Positions 17,673 through 26,020 of a stretch of DNA of 64,000 bases are shown piece after piece. The notes under the pieces were generated by a model. The model saw nothing but the letters and a program-made list of their open reading frames with translations. It had not been told where the DNA came from and did no database searches. The DNA is taken from positions 124,001 to 188,000 of the forward strand of contig JAJPJQ010000010.1 in assembly GCA_021324155.1 (NCBI GenBank), in the 5' to 3' direction. Every line of letters starts with the position of its first letter. The stretch's first letter is position 1. The DNA is from Pseudomonadota bacterium (lineage in GTDB: Bacteria; Desulfobacterota; Binatia; UBA9968). The position numbers and the translations under genes were made by a program.

Positions 17673-20600
17673 ATGATACTTAAAATACCTGCCGTACTCT
17701 CAGTAGACGAATCGATAGAGAATAATCCCGTTTGGCAGATTGCTGAACCCGCAATACAAAGTGACGGGCGTCTTGCAACCTTTACTCGCGGGCGCCTTGA
17801 GGGCTTCATCTTCCAGCCTAATCTCGGCGAAGAAGTTTTGATCATTTCTAAAAACAAACCGCCCGATGGCCATCCGCGGGTTATTCGCGGAACGATCAAC
17901 CCTCAGGCTGCAATCGTTGACCTCTCAGATGGAATGTGGCTTAGGCATCCGTTGCTTGATCGTCAAGAGCGATTAGCTGAACGTGAGGAAGCAATAGACC
18001 AAGTGCTCCGCTCGTGGGACGGTGCCTTTTCATACATTCAGGAAGATACCTCAAGAAACATTCCTGGACTTCGGGCTCCTCAGATAGGGGCAGTACATGC
18101 GGTACATGCGCATTGGTCCATTTCCAACGCAATAGCGACGATAGTAATGCCCACAGGCACGGGTAAAACTGACACGATGATTTCGATACTCGTATCAGCC
18201 CGCTGTTCCAAAGTTCTTATTATCGTGCCAACCGATGCGTTACGCAGCCAGTTGGCTGAAAAATTTCTTACGCTCGGCATTCTCAAGAAGCCGAACTACG
18301 GGGTTCTTCGCGATAATGCAAAATTTCCGATTGTCTGTAGCCTGGAACACATTCCTCGGTCTGTTGATGAAGTAGACCTCCTATTCGGAAATTCACAGGT
18401 CATAGTGACTACCAGTACCATCGCTGGCCAGGTGTCAGCGACTATCAAAGACCGCATGGCGCAACACTGTCCCTACCTGTTTATAGACGAAGCTCATCAT
18501 GCGGAGGCACCGACATGGAGTTCATTCAAACGAACATTCGCTGGACGCAACATCCTACAGTTTACGGCAACGCCCTTTCGTGAAGACGGTAAACCACTTG
18601 ATGGAGAAATCATTTACAAATATCCGCTGAAAAAAGCGCAAGACGAAGGATATTTCAAACCGATCGAATTCCGGCCAGTTGTTCAGTTCAATCCCAGGCG
18701 GTCCGATAGGGCCATCGCCGTTGCCGCTATTGAGCAATTGCGACACGATGCCGACAAGGGCCACATAGTAATGGCGAGAGTGGACAATGTCGCCCGCGCC
18801 AAGCAGGTCTTCGAACTATACAGACCCTATGCAGAGTTTAATCCTGTACAGCTCCATACGGGAATCAAATCCAAGCGTCAGCGCGACGACATCCGCAAGA
18901 AAATCATTAGCGGAGAGGCGCGCATTGTTGTCTGTGTAGATATGTTGGGTGAGGGTTTCGACTTACCCGAATTGAAAATCGCCGCGTTTCACGACATTCG
19001 CAAAACGCTTCCGGTCACGTTACAGCTTGCCGGCCGCTTTACCCGAGCACGTCCAGACCTGGGCAATGCGACTTTTATTGCGAATACGGCAGATGTGAAC
19101 GTCCAAGATGAATTACGAAAACTGTATACACGCGACCCGGATTGGAATGTGCTACTTCCCCAACTAAGCGATGCAATGATAGGAGAACAGGTTTCCCTTC
19201 AAGACTTCCTTCATGGCTTCACTGACTTCACAAAAGAGATCCCGCTTAAAACAGTCAGGCCGGCGATAAGCACTGTCGTGTACACGACGGCCTGTGCTGC
19301 ATGGAGACCGGAAAACTACCGCGCAGGCATACCGAATTTGAGCACTTGTGAGCAAGTGCACGAGACCATCAATCACGCAAAGAACACACTTATTGTAGTC
19401 ACGGCTCGGCGTGTCCCATTGGCATGGACAGATGTTGAGAGCCTCTATAGCTGGGAATGGGAACTCTACGTCGTGTTTTGGTCGCCCGATCAAAACTTGC
19501 TTTTTATTAACAGTTCAACAAACGCGGGAGAATATAAAGCCCTCGCTGAAGCGGTCGCTGGCGAAAATGTGACGCTCATCCGCGGACAAAATGTATTCCG
19601 AACTTTTTCCGGCGTAACTCGACTTCGCCTACAGAACGTAGGGTTGACAGAACAGTTAGGGCGAAACGTCCGGTATACTGGCCGCATGGGTGCCGATGTT
19701 GAGGCTGGCTTGCCGGATGTCCAACGACGTCACGCACTCAAATCAGTGCTAGCTGGGAGCGGCTATGAAGAAGGCGAAGAGACGACGATAGGAGCATCTA
19801 GAAAAGGGCGAATCTGGTCGCACAAAAGGGAGCGAGTCGATCAGCTAGTTGAATGGTGCAAAAAGATCGGCGCAAAACTACTCGATAATACAATTGACCC
19901 AGAAGATATACTCAGGGGAACCCTTGAGGCGAAAGCTGTTCTAGAGCGTCCGGTAAAAATGCCCATAGCTATCGACTGGCCGGAAAGCGTTTACACAACT
20001 CAGGAGGCAATATGGTCGGTCAAATTTGGGGACAATACGTATTCTCTGAGCGATTTGGATTTGGAGATTATCTCCCCAAGCGTCGATGGTCCCCTACGTT
20101 TTTCGATTTCCTCGGAGACTGAAGAAATAAGATTAGAACTGCAGCTATTTGAGGAGGAAGAGTCGCCAAAATATCGCTTTGTGGTTGTGGATCACGGGCG
20201 TGCCTCGATCAGCCGAGGCGAGCGCGCGCTGCGGGAAAGCATTGCGGAATTCTTCTACAACGATCCACCGACAATCTGGTTCGCCGATGGGTCCTCTTTG
20301 GAGGGTAATCAATATATCGAGCTTAGGACAACGCGCCCTCCGTATGACGTCGCCAAAATTCAGGCATGGGACTGGTCAGGCATTAATATCCGCAAAGAAT
20401 CCCAGGGTGACCGGAAGGACGCAGATTCCATACAAGCAAGAGTCATTCAAACTTTGCGAACACTGAATTACGACATGATCATTGACGATGATGGAAAGGG
20501 CGAGGCCGCCGATGTTGTTACAATTCGGAGAATAAATGATGAGCGACCACGCATCGAGGTTGAATTCTATCACTGCAAATACTCACAAGAAGCAACCGTG

Positions 20601-20945
20601 GGACAGAGAATTAAAGACTTGTATGAAGTCTGCGGACAAGCGCAAAAGAGTATTTTTTGGATGAGACCTGAAAAACGAACCGATCTCCTTACCCATCTTC
20701 TCCGCCGAGAGGAACGTCGGCAAGAGGCGGGTCTTTCAAGTCGTTATGAGGTCGGCGACGGAGAGTTGTTGCTAACAATCCGAGAAATGAGCCGAATCTA
20801 TCCAATGTCATTGAAGATCTTTATCGTTCAACCCGGGCTATCCAAAAGTCGTGCGACAAGAGAACAACTGGAGCTTATGAGTGTATCGGAAACTTACCTA
20901 ATTGAGACGTTCCAATTGGCTTTTGGCGTAATAGCCAGCCCATAA
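17673..20945 (+). CDS. SF2 DEAD/DEAH-box helicase, 1090 aa, with long uncharacterised C-terminal region
   Basis: Motifs PTGTGKTD (I), IDEAHH (II), FTATPFREDG (III), DMLGEGFDLPELKIAAFHD (V), QLAGRFTRARPD (VI); C-terminus contains EAADVVTIRRINDERPRIEVEFYHCKYS. Confidence 0.93.
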   Translation: MILKIPAVLSVDESIENNPVWQIAEPAIQSDGRLATFTRGRLEGFIFQPNLGEEVLIISKNKPPDGHPRVIRGTINPQAAIVDLSDGMWLRHPLLDRQERLAEREEAIDQVLRSWDGAFSYIQEDTSRNIPGLRAPQIGAVHAVHAHWSISNAIATIVMPTGTGKTDTMISILVSARCSKVLIIVPTDALRSQLAEKFLTLGILKKPNYGVLRDNAKFPIVCSLEHIPRSVDEVDLLFGNSQVIVTTSTIAGQVSATIKDRMAQHCPYLFIDEAHHAEAPTWSSFKRTFAGRNILQFTATPFREDGKPLDGEIIYKYPLKKAQDEGYFKPIEFRPVVQFNPRRSDRAIAVAAIEQLRHDADKGHIVMARVDNVARAKQVFELYRPYAEFNPVQLHTGIKSKRQRDDIRKKIISGEARIVVCVDMLGEGFDLPELKIAAFHDIRKTLPVTLQLAGRFTRARPDLGNATFIANTADVNVQDELRKLYTRDPDWNVLLPQLSDAMIGEQVSLQDFLHGFTDFTKEIPLKTVRPAISTVVYTTACAAWRPENYRAGIPNLSTCEQVHETINHAKNTLIVVTARRVPLAWTDVESLYSWEWELYVVFWSPDQNLLFINSSTNAGEYKALAEAVAGENVTLIRGQNVFRTFSGVTRLRLQNVGLTEQLGRNVRYTGRMGADVEAGLPDVQRRHALKSVLAGSGYEEGEETTIGASRKGRIWSHKRERVDQLVEWCKKIGAKLLDNTIDPEDILRGTLEAKAVLERPVKMPIAIDWPESVYTTQEAIWSVKFGDNTYSLSDLDLEIISPSVDGPLRFSISSETEEIRLELQLFEEEESPKYRFVVVDHGRASISRGERALRESIAEFFYNDPPTIWFADGSSLEGNQYIELRTTRPPYDVAKIQAWDWSGINIRKESQGDRKDADSIQARVIQTLRTLNYDMIIDDDGKGEAADVVTIRRINDERPRIEVEFYHCKYSQEATVGQRIKDLYEVCGQAQKSIFWMRPEKRTDLLTHLLRREERRQEAGLSSRYEVGDGELLLTIREMSRIYPMSLKIFIVQPGLSKSRATREQLELMSVSETYLIETFQLAFGVIASP

Positions 20946-21055
20946 AACAGGGAACCATAAGTCCCGCCAACCTCCCCAACTCCCTCTAAATCTTGACTTT
21001 CCCTAGCGAAAATGATTTTCGTATATGTTCTACTTTTGACTTTTGGAGGGCGGGA

Positions 21056-22528
21056 ATGGCGAAGATCTTCATTGCCGGGGAGCAGCTCGATTCGGAGAGC
21101 AAACAGACGACCGAGGTGAAGAACCCGGCGACCGGCGAGGTGGTCGATACGGTGCCGAAGGGCACGGTGAACGACGTGCGCAAGGCGATCGACGCGGCGC
21201 AGGGCGCGCTCAAGAAATGGTCGCAGATGGCGCCGTCGAAGCGCGGCGCGATTTTGCTGCACGCCGGCCGATTGATTCTGGAGCAGGAAAAAGAATTGGC
21301 GACCTTGCTCACCAAGGAGCAGGGCAAGCCGATGAAGGAATCGATCCTCGAGATCCGCCGCTTCGTCCACACGCTCGACCACTACGGCGGCATGGCGAAG
21401 AGCCTCCGCACCGCCGCGGTCGTGCTCGACCACGGCCGCCACGGTTTGGTTTTGCGCAAGCCTCTCGGCGTCTGCGGCGCGATCGTGCCGTGGAACTTTC
21501 CCGTATCTTTGATGGGCAATAAATTGGGGCCCGCGCTGCTCGCCGGCAACACCGTCGTCGTGAAGCCCGCGGGCACGACCCCGCTGACGGACATCCGCTG
21601 CTGCGAGTTGATCGACAAGGCGATCCAGGCGGCCGGCGGGCCGAAGGGCGTGATCAACGTCGTCACCGGCCCGGGCAGCGTCGTCGGCGAGGAATTATTG
21701 GTGAGCCCGAAGGTGCGCAAGATCGGCTTCACCGGCGCGACCGACACCGGCCGGCGCGTGATGCAGTCGGCGAGCCAGGACTTCAAGCACGTGACATTGG
21801 AATTGGGCGGCAGCGATCCGATGATCGTCTGCGAGGACGCCGATATCGACCGCGCCGTCAGCGCGGCGTCGGTCGGGCGCTTCTTCAACTGCGGCCAGGC
21901 CTGCCTCGCGGTCAAGCGTTTGTATCTCGCCGACAAGATCGCCGACGAGTTCATCGGCAAATTGGTTGAGAAGGTAAAAAAGATCCGCATCGGCAACGGG
22001 CTCGCGCGCGAAACGATCATGGGGCCGCTGCACACGGCGGAGCAGCGCAAAGAAGTCGAGGAGCAGGTCGCCGACGCGGTCAAGCGCGGCGGCAAAGTAC
22101 TCTACGGCAACGAGCGCCCGAAGGGCGGCGAGTACGACAAGGGATTCTATCTCTTGCCGACGCTCGTCGCGGACGTCGATCCGGAATCGAAGATGCTGAA
22201 AGACGAGGTCTTCGGCCCGGCGCTGCCGATCGTGCGCGTGAAGGACTTGGACGAGGGCATCGCGCAGGCGAACAATTCGATCTTCGGCCTGGGCTCGTCG
22301 GTGTGGACGCGCGACGTCAACAAGGCCATGTACGCGGCCGAGGAGATCGAGGCCGGCTATACCTGGGTCAACTCGGCGCAGATCATCTATGACGAGCTGC
22401 CGTTCGGCGGCGTCAAGCAGAGCGGCATCGGCAAGGAGCACGGCGAAGAGGCGATCGAGCACTACACCGATTCGAAATCGGTCGTCATCGCCACCGAGAC
22501 GCAGTCCGAGGCAGTTGGAGGCGAGTAG
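21056..22528 (+). CDS. NAD-dependent aldehyde dehydrogenase family protein
   Basis: GGAGGGCGGGA RBS, MAKIFIAGEQLDSESKQ...; VTLELGGSDPMIV and FFNCGQACLAVKR catalytic motifs. Confidence 0.95.
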   Translation: MAKIFIAGEQLDSESKQTTEVKNPATGEVVDTVPKGTVNDVRKAIDAAQGALKKWSQMAPSKRGAILLHAGRLILEQEKELATLLTKEQGKPMKESILEIRRFVHTLDHYGGMAKSLRTAAVVLDHGRHGLVLRKPLGVCGAIVPWNFPVSLMGNKLGPALLAGNTVVVKPAGTTPLTDIRCCELIDKAIQAAGGPKGVINVVTGPGSVVGEELLVSPKVRKIGFTGATDTGRRVMQSASQDFKHVTLELGGSDPMIVCEDADIDRAVSAASVGRFFNCGQACLAVKRLYLADKIADEFIGKLVEKVKKIRIGNGLARETIMGPLHTAEQRKEVEEQVADAVKRGGKVLYGNERPKGGEYDKGFYLLPTLVADVDPESKMLKDEVFGPALPIVRVKDLDEGIAQANNSIFGLGSSVWTRDVNKAMYAAEEIEAGYTWVNSAQIIYDELPFGGVKQSGIGKEHGEEAIEHYTDSKSVVIATETQSEAVGGE

Positions 22529-22565
22529 GCAGCGGCTCGTTTCGTGGTTAAGATTTTCATTGTAG

Positions 22566-22585
22566 GGGCGGTTCGCGAACCGCCC
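22566..22585 (+). repeat. Palindromic repeat family A, copy 1 (GTAG flank 5')
   Basis: GGGCGGTTCGCGAACCGCCC exact 20-bp palindrome. Confidence 0.95.
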
Positions 22586-22637
22586 ATTTTAGGATGATCC
22601 GGCCGAAACGCGGCCGGCCGAGAATAAATTTTCGCTG

Positions 22638-22657
22638 GGGCGGTTCGCGAACCGCCC
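22638..22657 (-). repeat. Palindromic repeat family A, copy 2 (CTAC flank 3')
   Basis: GGGCGGTTCGCGAACCGCCC followed by CTAC; inverted pair with copy 1. Confidence 0.95.
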
Positions 22658-22702
22658 CTACGTCGGATTCAACCGGGCTATACGCGATCTGACGCATATC
22701 CT

Positions 22703-24244
22703 ATGTCCCTCGATTTACCCGCCGTCTACAACGCCGCGACCACGTTCGTGGACGAGAACATCGCCCGCGGGCGCGGCAAGCGCACCGCGATCTATTATCA
22801 GGACGAGACCTTCACCTACGACGACGTCTTCGCGCGCGTCAACCAGACCGGCAACGCGCTGAGAGAATTGGGCGTCGACGTCGAGCAGCGCGTCGTGCTC
22901 GCGCTGCCGGACTCGCCGGAGTTTGCCTTCGGATTTTTCGGCGCGATCAAGATCGGCGCGGTGCCGATCCCGACCAACCCGTGGATGAAGGCGAAGGACT
23001 ACGAGTACCTGCTGAACGACAGCCGCGCAAAGGCGGCGATCATCCACGAATCCGTCCTGCCGGAGTTCGAGCCGATCTGGAATACTCCGCGGCATCTGAA
23101 AGCGGTTATCGTCGTCGGCAAGCCCAAGGGCCGCGCGGTCTCGTTCGAAGCCGTCGTCGGGAAAGCGTCGAGCCGCCTCGAGGCCGAGCCGATGAGCAAG
23201 GACGACATCTGCTTCTGGGGCTACACGTCGGGCTCGACCGGCGCGCCCAAGGGCGCGGTGCACCTCCAGCACGACATGATCACGATCACCGACCTGTTCG
23301 TGAAGCCGGTGCTCGGCATGACCCAGGACGACCTCTGCTTCTCGGCCTCGAAATTATTTTTCTCCTACGGCCTCGGCAACTCGCTCTATTTCCCGTTCCG
23401 CTTCGGCGCCTCGACCGTGCTGTGGCCGGAAAAGCCCGACCCGGAAAAAATTCTGCAAGTCATCGAGAAGTACCGCCCGACGTTTTTCTTTTCCGTGCCG
23501 ACGCTCTACGCGCGCTTTCTTCGCGTCGAGCGCGAGTACGATCTCAGCTCGCTCAAAATCTGCCTCTCGTCCGGCGAGCCGCTGCCGCCGGCGCTGTTCC
23601 ATCAATGGAAGGATAAATACGGCGTCGAGCTGCTCGACGTCGTCGGCTCGACCGAGGCGGCGCACGACTTTCTCGCCAACCGCCCCGGGCGCGCGAAAGC
23701 CGGGAGCAGCGGCGAGGTCACGCCGGCGTTCGAGGCGAAGATTCTGGACGACGACGGGCGCGAGCTGCCGGTCGGCGAGGTCGGGAATTTATTCGTCAAA
23801 GGCGACGCCAACGCGCTCTGCTACTGGAACAAGCACGAGCAGACGAAAAAGATGATGCACGGCGCCTGGCTCAAGACCGGCGACATGTATTACCGCGACG
23901 CGGAGGGCTACTACTGGTACTCCGGGCGCTCGGACGACATGATGAAGGTCGGCGGCCTGTGGGTCTCGCCGATCGAGATCGAGAATACGCTGATGGAGCA
24001 CCGCGCGGTGCTCGAGGCCGCGGTCGTCGGCCAGGAAGACCACGACGGCCTGTTGAAGCCCAAGGCCTACGTCATCTTGAAGAGCGAGTTCAAACCGAGC
24101 GACCAGCTCAAGGAAGAATTGCAGACGCTCGTCAAGAGCAAGCTCCAGCCCTACAAATATCCCCGCTGGGTCGACTTCGTCGACGACCTGCCGAAAACCG
24201 TGACGGGGAAGATCCAGAGATTCAGGCTGCGGGGAAAAGATTGA
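22703..24244 (+). CDS. Benzoate-CoA ligase family protein
   Basis: GYTSGSTGAPKGAVHLQHDM; FTYDDVFARVNQTGNALRELGV; SGRSDDMMKVGGLWVSPIEIENTL; LPKTVTGKIQRFRLR. Confidence 0.93.
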   Translation: MSLDLPAVYNAATTFVDENIARGRGKRTAIYYQDETFTYDDVFARVNQTGNALRELGVDVEQRVVLALPDSPEFAFGFFGAIKIGAVPIPTNPWMKAKDYEYLLNDSRAKAAIIHESVLPEFEPIWNTPRHLKAVIVVGKPKGRAVSFEAVVGKASSRLEAEPMSKDDICFWGYTSGSTGAPKGAVHLQHDMITITDLFVKPVLGMTQDDLCFSASKLFFSYGLGNSLYFPFRFGASTVLWPEKPDPEKILQVIEKYRPTFFFSVPTLYARFLRVEREYDLSSLKICLSSGEPLPPALFHQWKDKYGVELLDVVGSTEAAHDFLANRPGRAKAGSSGEVTPAFEAKILDDDGRELPVGEVGNLFVKGDANALCYWNKHEQTKKMMHGAWLKTGDMYYRDAEGYYWYSGRSDDMMKVGGLWVSPIEIENTLMEHRAVLEAAVVGQEDHDGLLKPKAYVILKSEFKPSDQLKEELQTLVKSKLQPYKYPRWVDFVDDLPKTVTGKIQRFRLRGKD

Positions 24245-24249
24245 TACCA

Positions 24250-24269
24250 GGGCACGGCACGCCGTGCCC
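24250..24269 (-). repeat. Palindromic repeat family B, copy 1
   Basis: GGGCACGGCACGCCGTGCCC; 9-bp arms, AC centre; within RAYT 3' extension. Confidence 0.9.
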
Positions 24270-24289
24270 CACATCGGATGCGAATCGAT

Positions 24290-24309
24290 GGGCGGTTCGC
24301 GAACCGCCC
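24290..24309 (-). repeat. Palindromic repeat family A, copy 3
   Basis: GGGCGGTTCGCGAACCGCCC followed by CTAC; within RAYT 3' extension. Confidence 0.93.
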
Positions 24310-24565
24310 CTACTCCCAAGACTCTCTATTCCGGGTTTTGGTGCCGCGGGATTTTCCTGGTCGATATCCCACTTCAGGGGATTCTCCTCAATATATGTTC
24401 GGATCCGGTGCCATTCGTCTTCGCTCCGAATGACGTGCTCGTAATAATTGCGCTGCCAGACCGGAGCGCCGGGCGCGCGGCGGAGAACATTTATCTTTTT
24501 TGTGGAAACAGTTTTGAACGCCCCGATCAACCGGCCTAATGGTTTCCGTCTCATCTCCGGTGTAG

Positions 24566-24585
24566 GGGCGGTTCGCGAACCGCCC
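24566..24585 (+). repeat. Palindromic repeat family A, copy 4, inserted in frame within RAYT coding sequence
   Basis: TGTAGGGGCGGTTCGCGAACCGCCC; encodes GGSRTAPT in RAYT. Confidence 0.93.
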
Positions 24586-24872
24586 TTATTAAAATCATCG
24601 AGAACAATAACGCCGTGGAGGTGGTTTGGCATGATGATCCACGCGTCCAAAGATACCTGCTGATATCGCTGCGCCAACCATTCCCAACATTCCTCCACCG
24701 CCCGCCCCAATTCATTCAACCGCATCTCCCCGTCGGCAATTTCGCCGAACAGGCATTGGCGATGCTTCGCGCAGACGGTAATGAAATACGCCCCGGATTG
24801 TTTGTAATCGTAATCGGCGAGGCGGATCGATCGCCGGTGATGTTTGTCGGGATCGTAATGCATATCGAGGAA

Positions 24873-24892
24873 GGGCACGGCACGCCGTGCCC
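24873..24892 (-). repeat. Palindromic repeat family B, copy 2 (just upstream of RAYT start)
   Basis: GGGCACGGCACGCCGTGCCC then CTAC. Confidence 0.93.
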
Positions 24893-25058
24893 CTACAAAT
24901 CCGAAATCCAAATACCACATGCAATCAACAATGCATAATTTGGTTGTGCGCACCGTCCCGTCGGTTTGGTCATCCTTACGAAATCATCATTTCCCCCCCT
25001 TTCGACTTCCTCCCCCAACCGTGATACAGAAAATAAAATTTTATTCTTAGGAGACTCG

Positions 25059-25757
25059 ATGAGCATCAAAGACCTGAAAGAGAACCTCGCCTACTCGTGC
25101 AACATCCTCGCGAACGAAGGGCACTGGGACAACATCCTCGGCCACGTGACCGTGCGCATCCCCGGCACCAACAAGGCGCTGATGAAGCCGCACGGCTTCG
25201 GCTTCGAGGAGATCCGCCCGCAGCACATCATCACGGTCGACATCGAGACCGGGAAAAAAATCGAGGGCAAGTACGAGCGCCACTCGGAGGTCTTCATCCA
25301 CACGGAGATCCTGAAGGCGCGCCCCGACGTGAATTCGGTCGTGCACACGCACCCGCCCTATGCGATCGTCATCGGCGCGCTGGGCAAGCCGCTCCGGCCG
25401 ATCAGCCACGAGGGCGTGATCTTTCACGACGGCCTGCCGATCTTCGATTACACGACCGCGCTCATCCGCACGCCGGAGCTCGGCGCCGAAGTGGCGAAAA
25501 GTCTCGGCCAGGCGCGCGGCGTCTTGATGAAGAACCACGGCTCGTCGGTCGTGGGCGAGTCGGTCGAGATCGCGACGCTCTACGCGGTGTTTTTGGAAAA
25601 GGCGTGCCGCATTCAGCTGCTCGCGACCGCGTCGGGCGAGCCGTCGTGGACGAGCGACGAGGAGGCGGCGCTCAAGTACGAGCAGATCTACCCGCCGTTC
25701 CGCCAGAAATCGATGTGGGAATATTTCGTGCGCCGCGCGCACAAGGCGCGGAAGTAG
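25059..25757 (+). CDS. Class II aldolase/adducin family protein
   Basis: TTAGGAGACTCG RBS; MSIKDLKENLAYSCNILANEGHWDNILGHVTVRIPGTNKALMKPHGFGFEEI...VVHTHPPYAIV...LMKNHGSSVVG. Confidence 0.92.
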   Translation: MSIKDLKENLAYSCNILANEGHWDNILGHVTVRIPGTNKALMKPHGFGFEEIRPQHIITVDIETGKKIEGKYERHSEVFIHTEILKARPDVNSVVHTHPPYAIVIGALGKPLRPISHEGVIFHDGLPIFDYTTALIRTPELGAEVAKSLGQARGVLMKNHGSSVVGESVEIATLYAVFLEKACRIQLLATASGEPSWTSDEEAALKYEQIYPPFRQKSMWEYFVRRAHKARK

Positions 25758-25802
25758 GCGATCCAGGCCGTCAAGGTCCGCGGCGAATTTCTCCGAATGT
25801 AG

Positions 25803-25822
25803 GGGCACGGCGTGCCGTGCCC
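25803..25822 (+). repeat. Palindromic repeat family B, copy 3
   Basis: TGTAGGGGCACGGCGTGCCGTGCCC; GT centre. Confidence 0.93.
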
Positions 25823-25854
25823 TCGGACAATCTCCCGCGTCGGCGAAGTTTCAC

Positions 25855-25892
25855 CTCCCCCTTGCCCCCTCCTTCGTAAGGAGGGGGATCGG
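25855..25892. repeat. Family C hairpin repeat (CCCCTCCTTCGTAAGGAGGGGG)
   Basis: Similar in inverted orientation to 5166-5207; lies between family B copies 3 and 4. Confidence 0.7.
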
Positions 25893-25906
25893 ATTCCATA
25901 AAAATA

Positions 25907-25926
25907 GGGCACGGCACGCCGTGCCC
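25907..25926 (-). repeat. Palindromic repeat family B, copy 4
   Basis: GGGCACGGCACGCCGTGCCC then CTAC. Confidence 0.93.
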
Positions 25927-25956
25927 CTACGTAAATCGCGAAATGCAAAGACGTAG

Positions 25957-25976
25957 GGGCGGTTCGCGAACCGCCC
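25957..25976. repeat. Palindromic repeat family A, copy 5 (symmetrical GTAG...CTAC)
   Basis: CGTAGGGGCGGTTCGCGAACCGCCCCTAC. Confidence 0.93.
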
Positions 25977-26020
25977 CTACAACGATCTGCCGCTCCGATC
26001 TATCCACCGGACGCGCGCAA

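Larger units (their letters stand above)
24222..24863 (-). mobile_element. REP-associated tyrosine transposase (RAYT, Y1_Tnp / IS200-like HUH)
   Basis: RRSIRLADYDYKQSGAYFITVCAKHRQCLFGEI...DAWIIMPNHLHGVIVL (HUH) ...RLIGAFKTVSTKKIN...VWQRNYYEHVIRSEDEWHRIRTYIEENPLKW; ATG at 24863. Confidence 0.92.

Noticed and set aside
17486-17683. 65-aa plus ORF between the nuclease and helicase genes
   Set aside because: Overlaps both gene starts and the promoter region; no RBS or family features
16855-20945. Direct assignment to Hachiman, Type I or Type III restriction
   Set aside because: No methyltransferase or specificity subunit; the small protein is not recognisable to me as DUF1837/HamA; name withheld pending profile search
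22561-25980. CRISPR array
   Set aside because: Repeats A/B are palindromic, irregularly spaced and interspersed with genes; no regular spacer structure or cas genes
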